Positions 44,511 to 53,566 of a DNA stretch of 64,000 bases are shown one piece after another. The DNA comes from Bradyrhizobium jicamae (lineage in GTDB: Bacteria; Pseudomonadota; Alphaproteobacteria; Rhizobiales; Xanthobacteraceae). The position numbers and the translations under genes were made by a program. The number at the start of each line of letters is the position of its first letter. Within the stretch, counting starts at the first letter, position 1. The notes beneath the pieces are model-generated. The model searched no databases, had not been told where the DNA came from, and worked only from the letters and a program-made list of their open reading frames with translations. The DNA lies in contig NZ_JAFCJX010000027.1 in assembly GCF_018130695.1 (NCBI RefSeq), positions 52,277-116,276 of the forward strand, read 5' to 3'.

Positions 44511-46363
44511 AGGAAACCGATCGATATCCACGGAATGAAGATGATCAGCAGCAGTGCGACGACGAGCGCGGCGAGATGCGGCCAGACGTGGCGAATCACG
44601 TCATCCGGCGAGACGCGCCCGATGGCGCAGGCGAGATAGAAGCCGACGCCGAACGGCGGCGTGAACAGGCCGAGGCCCATCGAGAACACCGCGATGATGG
44701 CGTAATGCACCTCGTTGACGCCCATCACCTTGGCGATCGGGAACAGCAAGGGGCCGAACAGCACGATCGCCGGCACGCCCTCGAGCACGCTGCCGAGCAC
44801 GACAAAGGCAAAGGCCGAGATCGCGAGGAAGCCCCACTTCCCGCCGGGCACGCCGACCATGAGATCGACCAGCTGCTGGGAGAAGCCGGATTGCGTCAGC
44901 GCCCAGGCCATGCCGGTCGCCGCCCCGACCACCAGCAGGATGGCGCCGGACAGCGAGGCCGTCTCGACCAGGATCGGATAGACCCTGCGCCAGTCGAAGC
45001 AGCGATAGAAGAACATGCCGACCAGGATGGTGTAGACGACGCCGATGGTCGCGACCTCGGTCGCGGTCGCAACACCCTCGACCACCGCCGAACGGATCAC
45101 GATCGGCAGGCCGAGCCCGGGCAGCGCGACGGCGAAGAGTTTCAGCTTGGTCCTGGCGTCGAACCGCTTGACCGCGCTCATGTCCTCCTTACGGGTCTGC
45201 ATGAACACGACGACGGCGAGCGCGATCATGCCGACGACTGCCGGCAGCAAGCCGCCGGTGAACAGCGCGGCAATCGACACGCCCGTGACCGAGCCGACCG
45301 TGATCAGCACGATCGACGGCGGAATCGTCTCCGACATCACGGCGGAGGCCGAGAGCAGCGAGACCAGGTCGCCTTCGGAAGCACCGCGCTTCTTCATCTC
45401 CGGAAACAGCGCCGGCGCGATCGCCGCCATGTCGGCGGCCTTGGCACCGGAGATGCCGGAGACGAGATACATCGCACCCAGCAGCACATATTGCAGGCCG
45501 CCGCGCAGATGGCCGATCAGCGACACCAGGAAGTTGATCATCGCACGTGCCAGGCCGGCGAGCTCAATCAGCGCGCCGAGCAGCACGAACATCGGCACCG
45601 CCAGCAGCACCATATGCGACATGCCTTCGCTGACGCGGCCAGGCACGATCGAAACCGGGATCGTGGTGCTGAATTTGAGATAGGCGACTGTCGCCAGCAG
45701 GAAGGAGAAGGCAATCGGCATGCCGATCACCATCGAGAGTGCGACGAGGCCGAAGAAGAAGATCAGCAGATTGTAATTGCCGAGATCCTCCAGCGTCGGG
45801 GACGCGAAGTGGAATGCGCCGCCGACGGCTGCGACCAGCGCCAGCGAGCCGCAGATTTGCGCCAGCGTCGCATGCTGGATCAGCTTGTCGACCGCGGTCA
45901 TCAGCATCAGCAGCACGCCGACCAGGATCGCAGCCTCGCGCCAGGCCTCGCTGATCTCCAGCACCGGCATGTTGCTGATCAGGCGACTTTCGACATGCTC
46001 CCAGGTCGGCATGATCAATCCGACCAGCACGGTGCAGACCAGCATCAGCCCGAGTGCATCGACCCGCGCGCGCGCTGCGGGGGAGAGATTGCGCACGAAG
46101 GCAGTCAGGCGCATATGCTCGCCGCGGCGCAGCGCCACCACCGAGCCCAGCACCGCCAGCCAGACGAACAGCACGGTGGCGAGTTCGTCGGACCAAACCA
46201 GCGGCGCGCCGAACACGTAGCGCGCGGTGGTCGCGGCGCCCAGCAGCACGACTTCGGCAACGACGATCGCGGCTGCAGCCGCTTCGACGGTGCGGCCGAG
46301 CATGCGGTCGAACCGCGCGAATGCGCCGCTCGCGGGCGCCTCTGTCTCAGCGGTCATTTCCAT
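44507..46363 (-). CDS. TRAP transporter, fused small and large permease subunits (DctQM)
   Basis: The 618-residue membrane protein joins a DctQ domain (about residues 20-160: four helices, FGAPLVWSDELATVLFVWLAVLG) to a DctM domain (about 190-615: twelve helices, MPIAFSFLLATVAYL, ALIELAGLARAMINF, GISGAKAADMAAIAPALFPEMKKRG, MSETIPPSIVLITVGSV, VPAIVLFGPLLFPIA). TRAP systems import organic acids with a Na+ gradient, using the binding protein encoded upstream. GGAG nine bases before 46363 sets the start; the frame extends further upstream. ATGA overlap with gntR follows. Confidence 0.95.
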   Translation of the reverse strand: MEMTAETEAPASGAFARFDRMLGRTVEAAAAAIVVAEVVLLGAATTARYVFGAPLVWSDELATVLFVWLAVLGSVVALRRGEHMRLTAFVRNLSPAARARVDALGLMLVCTVLVGLIMPTWEHVESRLISNMPVLEISEAWREAAILVGVLLMLMTAVDKLIQHATLAQICGSLALVAAVGGAFHFASPTLEDLGNYNLLIFFFGLVALSMVIGMPIAFSFLLATVAYLKFSTTIPVSIVPGRVSEGMSHMVLLAVPMFVLLGALIELAGLARAMINFLVSLIGHLRGGLQYVLLGAMYLVSGISGAKAADMAAIAPALFPEMKKRGASEGDLVSLLSASAVMSETIPPSIVLITVGSVTGVSIAALFTGGLLPAVVGMIALAVVVFMQTRKEDMSAVKRFDARTKLKLFAVALPGLGLPIVIRSAVVEGVATATEVATIGVVYTILVGMFFYRCFDWRRVYPILVETASLSGAILLVVGAATGMAWALTQSGFSQQLVDLMVGVPGGKWGFLAISAFAFVVLGSVLEGVPAIVLFGPLLFPIAKVMGVNEVHYAIIAVFSMGLGLFTPPFGVGFYLACAIGRVSPDDVIRHVWPHLAALVVALLLIIFIPWISIGFL

Positions 46364-46446
46364 GGCGTAAAACTCCGTGGCCGCGTGAACTTGCGCATTT
46401 CTCCGACCGCGGACGGCGGTCGGAGTCGTTGGCAATGCTTAAAGGC

Positions 46447-47454
46447 CTAGAGCTGGCCGACGGATTTTTCGAGCAGCGCCCAGGCGTCCGCACCGAACTT
46501 GGACTTCCACTCGGTGTAGAAGCCGCCGGCGCGCAGCGCGTCGCGGAACGGTTTGGTGTCGACCTTGTTGAAGGTGACGCCGGCGGCCTGCATCTCCTTG
46601 GCCGCCTTCTCGTTGAACTCCTGGATGTCCTGCCGTTGCTTGGTGGCGGCATCGGAGAGCGCCGCGGTGACGGTGGTGCGCACGTCCTGTGGCAGCGAAT
46701 TCCAGCGGATCGCGTTGGCGAAAATGTAGTGCCCGTCCCAGATGTGGCCGGACAGCGAGACGTATTTCTGCACCTCGTACAGCTTCGCGCTCTGGATCAA
46801 CGCCAGCGGATTCTCCTGGCCGTCGACGACGTGGGTCTGTAGCGCGGCATAGAGCTCGCCGAAATTGATCGGCGTTGGCGCAGCGCCAAGCGTCTTGAAC
46901 AGCGTGACCCACAGTGGATTGCCGGGCACGCGGATCTTGAAGCCCTTGAGATCGTCGGGCGTCACGATCGGCTTGGCGCTGGCGGTGATGTTGCGATAGC
47001 CGTTGTCGAGCACCTTCGGCATCACGTGCAGGCCGACCTTGCCGAACTGCTCGCGGACGTAATTGCCGAGATCGCCGTCCATGGCGGACCAGACCTTGTC
47101 GTAGCTCTCGAAGGCGAAGGCGACCGCGTTGATGCCACCGACCGGCACCACCGTCTGGTTCACGCCCGAGGTCGACATGAAGTCGAGCGCGCCGGAGCGC
47201 GTCTGGGTGAACATGTCGGGTTCGCTGCCGAGCTGGCTGTTCGGATAGACCTGCAGGTCAACCAGGCCGTTGGTCTGTTTCTTGATCGCTTCAGAGGCTT
47301 CGATGATCCGCAGCACGCCGGGATGGCTGGCGGGAAACGCGGTGCCGTAGCGCAGGCGGTATTTCGCGGATTGCGCCGATGCGCGCTGGAACGGCAGCGC
47401 GGCGGCGCCTGCGGCCAGCGTCGTGCCCAGGAATGCGCGGCGAGAAATCGTCAT
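46447..47454 (-). CDS. TRAP transporter solute-binding protein (DctP)
   Basis: The 335-residue periplasmic protein starts with a twin-arginine-like signal (MTISRRAFLGTTLAAGAAALP). The mature protein has the DctP pattern YRLRYGTAFPASHPGVLRI, VDLQVYPNSQLG, LDFMSTSGVNQTVVPVGGINAVAFAFES, and the ligand-anchoring Arg in GFKIRVPGNPLWV. It binds the solute, probably an aldonate or hexuronate given the neighbouring genes, and delivers it to DctQM. GGGAGGA seven bases upstream. First gene of the operon. Confidence 0.95.
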   Translation of the reverse strand: MTISRRAFLGTTLAAGAAALPFQRASAQSAKYRLRYGTAFPASHPGVLRIIEASEAIKKQTNGLVDLQVYPNSQLGSEPDMFTQTRSGALDFMSTSGVNQTVVPVGGINAVAFAFESYDKVWSAMDGDLGNYVREQFGKVGLHVMPKVLDNGYRNITASAKPIVTPDDLKGFKIRVPGNPLWVTLFKTLGAAPTPINFGELYAALQTHVVDGQENPLALIQSAKLYEVQKYVSLSGHIWDGHYIFANAIRWNSLPQDVRTTVTAALSDAATKQRQDIQEFNEKAAKEMQAAGVTFNKVDTKPFRDALRAGGFYTEWKSKFGADAWALLEKSVGQL

Positions 47455-47497
47455 TGCAAAATCCTCCCTTTTGATCACCAGACGGCTCTTTTCGAGC

Positions 47498-47531
47498 TTT
47501 CTTGTATCCTTGATGAAAACTTACGGGATAC
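47498..47531. promoter_or_regulatory. Candidate GntR operator upstream of dctP
   Basis: TTTCTTGTATCCT (47498-47510) followed by GGGATACCAG (47525-47534) forms an imperfect dyad, GTATCC-N16-GGATAC. The same 13 bases recur as a direct repeat at 47631-47643. It lies about 45 bp upstream of the dctP start, where it would cover the promoter. Confidence 0.5.
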
Positions 47532-47630
47532 CAGAAGAAAATGCAAGAGGGCAACAGAAATCGCATTATATCTAGATAAATCAATGTGATATATCGAATC
47601 TCGAAGCTCTCAGGCGCCATCTCTCGATCT

Positions 47631-47666
47631 TTTCTTGTATCCTAGTTTGTGACTTTGTAGGATACA
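47631..47666. promoter_or_regulatory. Candidate GntR operator upstream of rspB
   Basis: TGTATCCTA (47636-47644) and TAGGATACA (47658-47666) are perfect 9-bp complements with 13 bases between. The left side repeats TTTCTTGTATCCT found near dctP. It lies 57 bp upstream of the rspB start. One such site per divergent promoter suggests common control by the GntR protein. Confidence 0.55.
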
Positions 47667-47722
47667 TCTAACGCCGCCCTGCTCTCACAGGCGGCCAAAC
47701 AAATCGACAGCGGAGGAGCGCG

Positions 47723-48733
47723 ATGAAGAGTCTCGTCGTTGAACGACCCGGCAGCCTGGCCATCGACACGCGTGCCGTACCCGAGCCCGCAACGGGCGAA
47801 GTCCGCATTCGCGTCGAACGCGCCGGCATCTGCGGCTCCGACATCCACATCTTCCACGGCAGCAATCCCTTCGCGCGCTATCCGCGCGTGATCGGCCACG
47901 AGTTCTTCGGACGGATCGATGCGCTCGGCGACGGCATCAATGCGAAGATCGGCGCGCGCGTCGTGGTCGATCCCGTGATCGGCTGCGGCCAGTGCTATCC
48001 CTGCTCGGTCGGCCGTCCCAATGTCTGCGCGAAGCTTCAGGTGCTCGGCGTGCATCGCGACGGCGGCTTCTCGGAATTCGCCTGCGTGCCCGTTGCCAAC
48101 GCGCATGCGCTGCCTGACAGCATCGACGACACCCAGGCGCCGCTGGTCGAGCCGTTCTCGGTCGCCGCCAACATCACCGACCACACGAAAGTATTTCCAT
48201 CGGACGTCGCACTGGTCTACGGCGCGGGCCCGATCGGGCTCACCGTCGTGCAGGTGCTGAAATACGTTTACGGCGTCCGCGAGCTGATCGTGACCGACCG
48301 CATCGATGCGCGCCTGGAAGCCGCGCGCGCCAACGGCGCGGACCGCGTGATCAACACAGCGGGCCTTTCATTGAAGGACGAACTCGCCGCCAGCGCCACG
48401 CAGCCGACGCTGATCATCGACGCCGCTTGCCATCCAAGCATTCTGGGCGAAGCGATCGAGATCGCCTCCCCTGCGGCGCGGATCGGCATCATGGGTTTTT
48501 CGGGCGATCCCTCGACCATCATCCAGCAGAAGATCACCAGCAAGGAGATCGCCATTCATTCGTCGCGGCTCAATTGCGGAAAATTTGCAAAAGTGATCGA
48601 CTGGTTTGCGACCGGCAAGCTGCATCCGGAACGGCTGGTCACCCACCGCTATGATGTCAGCGACTACGCCACCGCCTTCCACACCTTCGAGCACGACCAG
48701 GCGGCGTGCTGCAAAGTGCAGTTGACCTTCTGA
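47723..48733 (+). CDS. rspB: RspB-like zinc alcohol dehydrogenase, probable L-gulonate 5-dehydrogenase
   Basis: The 336-residue medium-chain dehydrogenase matches E. coli RspB as I recall it, almost end to end: AGICGSDIHIFHG, ARYPRVIGHEFFG, GVHRDGGFSE, LVYGAGPIGLTVVQVLK, LIIDAACHPSIL, ITSKEIAIHSSRLN and a CCKVQLTF end. Catalytic zinc ligands are Cys37, His59 and Glu60; the structural zinc site is GCGQCYPCSVGRPNVC. RspB-type enzymes have been linked to L-gulonate oxidation to D-fructuronate. The stop overlaps the uxuB ATG by one base (TGATG). The substrate is inferred. Confidence 0.92.
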   Translation: MKSLVVERPGSLAIDTRAVPEPATGEVRIRVERAGICGSDIHIFHGSNPFARYPRVIGHEFFGRIDALGDGINAKIGARVVVDPVIGCGQCYPCSVGRPNVCAKLQVLGVHRDGGFSEFACVPVANAHALPDSIDDTQAPLVEPFSVAANITDHTKVFPSDVALVYGAGPIGLTVVQVLKYVYGVRELIVTDRIDARLEAARANGADRVINTAGLSLKDELAASATQPTLIIDAACHPSILGEAIEIASPAARIGIMGFSGDPSTIIQQKITSKEIAIHSSRLNCGKFAKVIDWFATGKLHPERLVTHRYDVSDYATAFHTFEHDQAACCKVQLTF

Positions 48734-50220
48734 TGCCCCGCCTCTCCAACGCCACGCTCGCGCAACTGCCGGCCGCGATCGGCAGGCCGAATTATGATCG
48801 CGCAGCACTCACAACCGGTATCGTCCACCTCGGCATCGGCGCCTTCCATCGCGCGCATCAGGCCGTCTACACCGATGGCCTGCTGGCCGACGACCCCCGC
48901 TGGGGCATTTTGGGCGTGTCGCTGCGCTCGCCGGACACGCGCGACGCGCTGGCGCCGCAGAATGGGCTGTACAGCGTATCCGTCACCGATGGCGACGGCG
49001 CACGCCGCCAAGTGATCGGTGCGCTGACCGGATTGATGGTCGCCCCCGAAAATCCCGCCGATCTGGTCGCCCGCCTCGCCGATCCCGCGGTGCGGATCGT
49101 CTCGACCACGGTGACCGAGAAGGGCTACAGCCACGATCCCGCCACCGGCGCGCTGCGCGAGGACGATGCCGACATCCGTCATGATTTGCTCAACCTCGAA
49201 CGGCCGCACACCACGATCGGCGCCATCGTCAGCGGCCTCGAACGCCGCCGTGCCGCCGGCGGCGCACCGTTCACGGTGCTCGCCTGTGACAATCTGCCCG
49301 ACAATGGCCACACGTTGCGCGGCCTCGTGATCCGCTTCGCAGAGCTGCGAGATCCCGATCTCGGCAAATGGATTGCCGATGAGGTTCGTTTTCCTTCGAC
49401 GATGGTCGACCGGATCGTCCCCGCGACAACAGATGCCGATCGTGCCAGCGTCGCCGCTGCGCTCGGGCTCGACGACGCCTGGCCGGTGATGACCGAGCCG
49501 TTCACGCAATGGGTCATCGAGGATGATTTCGGCCTCGGTCGCCCGGCATGGGACAGATTCGGCACGCAGTTCGTCCACGACGTCGCGCCTTACGAGCTGA
49601 TGAAGCTGCGCCTGCTCAATGGCTCGCATTCGACGCTGGCCTATCTCGGCTATCTCATGGGCCGCGAGACCGTCGCCGACGCGATGAGCGAGCCCGGCCT
49701 CTGTCGCCTGATCGAGGAGATGATGCGGCTCGAAGTCTCGCCGACGCTCGCGGCGATGCAAAACTTCGATCTCGCCGGCTATCGCGCCTCCCTGCTCGCC
49801 CGCTTCCGCAATCCGGCGCTGCGCCATCGCACCTGGCAGATCGCGATGGACGGCTCGCAAAAATTGCCGCAGCGCCTGCTCGGCACCATCCGAGAGCGGC
49901 TGGCGCAGGGCGCACCAATCGACCGCCTCGCGCTCGGCGTCGCCGCCTGGATGCGCTACGTCACCGGCCGCGACGAAAAGGGCCAGCCGATCGACGTCCG
50001 CGATCCCCTCGCCGCGCGGCTGCGCGCGCTTGCCGGCGAAGCAGGCCCGGCGGCGCCGCGACTCGCCAGGGCGCTGCTATCGGTCAGCGAGATCTTCGGC
50101 GCCGACCTGCCGAACGATCCGCGCTTCGTCACACCTGTCGAGGTTGCGCTCGACAGGCTCTTCGCACACGGCGCCCGCGCCGCGATCGATCACGCGCTGG
50201 CGACTGCAGCGACGCGCTGA
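48733..50220 (+). CDS. uxuB: Fructuronate reductase / D-mannonate oxidoreductase
   Basis: The 495-residue protein is a mannitol dehydrogenase family member. It shows GIVHLGIGAFHRAHQAVYTD (NAD binding), IVSTTVTEKGY, VLACDNLPDNGH, FPSTMVDRIVPAT, QWVIEDDF and the catalytic stretch ELMKLRLLNGSHSTLAYLGYL (Lys-Asn-His). In this setting it reduces D-fructuronate to D-mannonate for UxuA. The ATG overlaps the rspB stop. Its 3' end overlaps the convergent flavin monooxygenase gene by 31 bp. Other mannitol or arabinitol dehydrogenases share the fold, so the assignment relies partly on uxuA nearby. Confidence 0.93.
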   Translation: MPRLSNATLAQLPAAIGRPNYDRAALTTGIVHLGIGAFHRAHQAVYTDGLLADDPRWGILGVSLRSPDTRDALAPQNGLYSVSVTDGDGARRQVIGALTGLMVAPENPADLVARLADPAVRIVSTTVTEKGYSHDPATGALREDDADIRHDLLNLERPHTTIGAIVSGLERRRAAGGAPFTVLACDNLPDNGHTLRGLVIRFAELRDPDLGKWIADEVRFPSTMVDRIVPATTDADRASVAAALGLDDAWPVMTEPFTQWVIEDDFGLGRPAWDRFGTQFVHDVAPYELMKLRLLNGSHSTLAYLGYLMGRETVADAMSEPGLCRLIEEMMRLEVSPTLAAMQNFDLAGYRASLLARFRNPALRHRTWQIAMDGSQKLPQRLLGTIRERLAQGAPIDRLALGVAAWMRYVTGRDEKGQPIDVRDPLAARLRALAGEAGPAAPRLARALLSVSEIFGADLPNDPRFVTPVEVALDRLFAHGARAAIDHALATAATR

Positions 50221-51719
50221 CCGACCTGCGCCACCGCCTTGTAGTCCGGTGCCGTCGCCAGGAAGCGGGCATAGGCGTCGGCATCGGGCGGCGTGAATTT
50301 CTCGACCAGCGGACTGCGTCGGCGTGACGTCGCACCGATGTCGTCGAGCAGCTCGTCGAAATGCTTGAAGTGATAGGGCGCGACGCACAGCCCGCCATAG
50401 ACGCCGGCCGCGGGACGCTCGACCCGCCTGAAATGCAGCATCATCGCGATGTTGTCGCTCATCTCCTTCGCGCTCGGCTGATGCGCGAGCTGGCCATCGG
50501 CATAGCGCACCAGCCAGTTCGCCGCCATGTCGGCGCACAACACCGTGCAGAAGCTGGAGTTGAAGCCGACAAAGCCCATGTCGGGCAGGTCAGGATTGGC
50601 GATCAGGCGATAGAGCCGGTATTGCCCGTCGGCCTCGACCAGCTTCTTGCGATATTCCTCAGGCAGGAACGGCACGCCGAGCTTGTAGCCGATCGCGAGC
50701 ACGGCAACATCTGCGGCAACACGCTGGCCGCCGCTCATCACGATGGTGTTGCCGTCGTAATGATCGAACGTGCCCTGGATCGCCTTGATGCGGCCGTCGG
50801 CGACCATCGGATAGAAGCCGGGTGTCGCGATCGGAACCGAGCAATTGACGCCGTCCTCGATCCGCTCCGTCGGCACCATGTCGCACTTCTTGAGCTTGAG
50901 CTGCATCTTCAGCATGCCCTCCAGCCCGCGCCAGTTCGCCCACACGAACGGTTTGGCGATCGCATGCGCGAGGCGCGACATCGGCCCAATGCCCCAGCTC
51001 GCGAACATCTGCTCCTGGGCACGGATGTAGAGGATGCGCTTGAAGTTGACGAGGCCGCCGATGAAATAGGGAATCCGCCACAGGTGCTCGCGGTAGACGA
51101 TGGTGACGTCGCTGGCGCCTGAGTTCACCGCATTGACCGCGATGTCGGTCGCCGACTTCGAGCCGCCGAGCACGACCACCTTGCGGCCCTTCGCCAGCTT
51201 CGGATCGGCATATTGCGAGGAATGCAGGATCCGGCCGCCCTGCGCCTTGAAGCCGTCCTCGCCGGCGAGTGAGAGCGACTGCGGATCGTTGAACTGCCCG
51301 GTGCAGACAGCGACGAAATCGAAGTCCTCGTGACTGCTGACGCCACCGTTGCGCGCGAGCTCGAGCGTCCAGCCCGGCCTGCCGTCGGCGCGACGCTTCA
51401 TGCCGACCACCCTGGTGTTGAAGCGCATCGCGCCCTCGAGCCCGTGGTCGCGGGCGTAGTCGCGCAGATAGGCATGCACCTGCGGCCCCTTCGGCCATTC
51501 CGGATAGGACTCCGGCATCGCCTTGTCGGTGTAGCGATAGAGATCCTTCGGGCTCTGGGTCTGGACGTCGGGATAGGAGCGCGCCGGCTCCCAGACGCCG
51601 CCGAGATCGCCGCTCCGCTCCAGGATTGTGACCTTGTGGCCGCGCTGCGAGAACGCCTTGCCGGCTGCGAGGCCTGATACGCCGGCACCGATGATGCACA
51701 CATGCTTCTGCTTGACCAT
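50190..51719 (-). CDS. FAD/NADPH-dependent flavin monooxygenase (FMO-like)
   Basis: The 509-residue protein has two dinucleotide-binding folds: CIIGAGVSGLAAGKAF for FAD (residues 8-23) and VVVLGGSKSATDIAVNAV for NADPH (about 180-197). The segment FDFVAVCTGQFNDPQ and VAVLAIGYKLGVPFLP are also typical of flavin-containing monooxygenases, which oxygenate N, S or keto groups. The strict FMO fingerprint FxGxxxHxxxY/F is only partly kept (LHSSQYAD). GGAG seven bases before 51719 sets the start. A cupin gene lies 115 bp upstream on the same strand. Substrate unknown. Confidence 0.9.
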   Translation of the reverse strand: MVKQKHVCIIGAGVSGLAAGKAFSQRGHKVTILERSGDLGGVWEPARSYPDVQTQSPKDLYRYTDKAMPESYPEWPKGPQVHAYLRDYARDHGLEGAMRFNTRVVGMKRRADGRPGWTLELARNGGVSSHEDFDFVAVCTGQFNDPQSLSLAGEDGFKAQGGRILHSSQYADPKLAKGRKVVVLGGSKSATDIAVNAVNSGASDVTIVYREHLWRIPYFIGGLVNFKRILYIRAQEQMFASWGIGPMSRLAHAIAKPFVWANWRGLEGMLKMQLKLKKCDMVPTERIEDGVNCSVPIATPGFYPMVADGRIKAIQGTFDHYDGNTIVMSGGQRVAADVAVLAIGYKLGVPFLPEEYRKKLVEADGQYRLYRLIANPDLPDMGFVGFNSSFCTVLCADMAANWLVRYADGQLAHQPSAKEMSDNIAMMLHFRRVERPAAGVYGGLCVAPYHFKHFDELLDDIGATSRRRSPLVEKFTPPDADAYARFLATAPDYKAVAQVGQRVAAVASA

Positions 51720-51834
51720 GACACCGCTCCGCGTTGAACTAATGCGTTGATTTCGGCACGCGCGTCCCCGTCATTGCCGGAGATGCTCCCCGGCAATTCC
51801 AATCGCACGTGATTTGATGGGTTAGGCTGGCCGC

Positions 51835-52284
51835 TTAGTCGTTAGCTTCGGGCGGCAGGAAGTCGACTTCATGCTCCGCCGAGATCCGTACCACTTCGGC
51901 CGGGTCCTGCAGATTGTGCAGCTTGTCGAACAGCGCCTCGAGCTTCTGCATCGGCGAGACCCAGAACAACGCCCGCGCCGGCTTGTCCGACTTGTTGAAG
52001 TAGCCATGCGGGATGCCGCGCGGCATGCGCACGAGATCGCCGGCCTTGGCCTGCACCCAGACGCCGTCGAGCTTGAGGTCGAGCGTGCCCTCCTGGACCA
52101 GGATGAACTCGTCCTGAGTGGGATGGATGTGCACCGGCACGAACTGGCCGGGATCGCTGTTGGTCTCGAATGCGAAGGTCGAGTCGGTCACGGCCTTCGG
52201 GAAGTAGACCTGACCCAGGATGTTCCAGGTCTTGCCGCCATAGCCGGTACCAGATCGCGTGATGCCTTTTTCGAGCGTGCCCAT
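51835..52284 (-). CDS. Single-domain cupin protein
   Basis: The 149-residue protein has one cupin barrel. Motif 1 is PVHIHPTQDEFILVQEG (two His and a Glu that bind metal) and motif 2 is PRGIPHGYFN (third His). This family includes small quercetinase- or pirin-like dioxygenases and sensor proteins. The C-terminal tail (LEALFDKLHNLQDPAEVVRISAEHEVDFLPP) is typical of cupins next to flavin monooxygenases. GGAGG five bases before the ATG. Probably co-transcribed with the monooxygenase and controlled by the divergent AraC protein. Confidence 0.9.
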   Translation of the reverse strand: MGTLEKGITRSGTGYGGKTWNILGQVYFPKAVTDSTFAFETNSDPGQFVPVHIHPTQDEFILVQEGTLDLKLDGVWVQAKAGDLVRMPRGIPHGYFNKSDKPARALFWVSPMQKLEALFDKLHNLQDPAEVVRISAEHEVDFLPPEAND

Positions 52285-52548
52285 ATCAGCCTCCGAGTTG
52301 GAATTGCATTGCGGAGCCTGACCCTGTCGCCGGTCGACCGTGCTGTCTATCCGTTAAACGAATCCCGTTCGGCCAAACCGCATGCTGCGGTGCGAAAATC
52401 CTCACGACACGCCATTCTGCTGTCCACAGCCGCCCTGGATTGCGCAAGCTTCGGGCAATTTGCACGCAAAAATCGCGTTCCCTCCCGGCCGGTATTGGAT
52501 TAGTCTCCTGATGTTTTAAGCCTCAAACAACTCCGGACGACCGGCGTG

Positions 52549-53559
52549 ATGGCGACCAAGGCGGAGGTTTTCGGAAGCGCCCGGCTCGGCGAATTCAGCC
52601 GTGTCGCCACCGCGCGCGTCGACGATGCCGCTGACGCGATCGGCCGCATCTTCTGTCCGCACGAGTTGAAGCCGATCGGCCGCTCGGAGGCCGACTTCAG
52701 CGCCCTGCACAATTGCGCCGCCTTCGACGGCTTCTCCGTCAACTACGTCGCCTATGGCGGATCGGTCTCGATCGATCCCGGCTGCCTCGATCGCTTCTTC
52801 CTGCTGCAGATTCCGCTGACCGGCTTCGCCACGGTTCGCACCGCCGCGCGCCAGGTCACGACGGGTCCAACGCGGATCGCATCGCTGCTGTCGCCGACCA
52901 TCCCGACCGAGATGATCTGGCACGATGACTGCGCGCAGCTGATCCTGCTGCTCGACCGCAAGCTGGTCGAGCATCGCGCCGCCGCGCTTGCCGGCGGATC
53001 GGTTCGTGCCGTCGAGTTCGATCCCGAAGTGCGCCTGACCGGCGCGTTCGGCGAGAAGCTGCAGGCACAGGTCGAACAGTTGGTCACCCAGGCCGAAAGC
53101 CTCGGACCGAAGCGAAGCCTGCCGGCGATCGCGGCCGCGGATTGGCGCGAGTCCTGCCTGAATGCGCTGCTCAACAGCCAGCATCACAGCCTGAGCGCGG
53201 CGATCGATGTCTTCAACGGCCGCGCCGAAGCGCAGCCGGCGGCGCTGCGGCGGGCGCGCGCGTATCTGGAGGCCCAGGCGGCCGAACCGCTCGATCTGGC
53301 CGATCTCGCCGACGTCGCGGGCAGCGGCATCCGCGCGCTGCAGATCGGCTTCCGCCGCCATTTCGGCATGACCATTTCGGACGTGCTGCTCGACATCCGC
53401 CTGGCGCAGCTCAATGCGCGGCTGAAGACGGCGCGGCCGAGCGAGCGCATTGTCGATATCGCCTTCGACCTCGGCTTCACCCATCTCAGCCGGATGGCCA
53501 GCGCCTATCGCACCAAGTTTGGCGAAACGCCGAAGGCGACGTTCCGCCGCCTGAGCTAA
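52549..53559 (+). CDS. AraC-family transcriptional regulator
   Basis: The 336-residue protein has a sensor region of the AraC_binding_2 type (about residues 5-185: FDGFSVNYVAYGGSVSIDPGCLDRFFLLQIPLTG) and a C-terminal AraC HTH pair (about 235-335: LADLADVAGSGIRALQIGFRRHFG; RIVDIAFDLGFTHLSRMASAYRTKFGETP). It is divergent from the cupin-monooxygenase genes, 264 bp away, and so probably controls them. Start is ATG 52549 or the GTG three bases before; the ribosome binding site is weak. Ends 7 bp from the convergent VOC gene. Confidence 0.92.
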   Translation: MATKAEVFGSARLGEFSRVATARVDDAADAIGRIFCPHELKPIGRSEADFSALHNCAAFDGFSVNYVAYGGSVSIDPGCLDRFFLLQIPLTGFATVRTAARQVTTGPTRIASLLSPTIPTEMIWHDDCAQLILLLDRKLVEHRAAALAGGSVRAVEFDPEVRLTGAFGEKLQAQVEQLVTQAESLGPKRSLPAIAAADWRESCLNALLNSQHHSLSAAIDVFNGRAEAQPAALRRARAYLEAQAAEPLDLADLADVAGSGIRALQIGFRRHFGMTISDVLLDIRLAQLNARLKTARPSERIVDIAFDLGFTHLSRMASAYRTKFGETPKATFRRLS

Positions 53560-53566
53560 GTCGCCG

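Noticed and set aside
44576..46450. A 624-codon frame opposite the TRAP permease
   Set aside because: His/Gln/Arg/Asp-rich translation of antisense membrane-protein DNA, no ribosome binding site.
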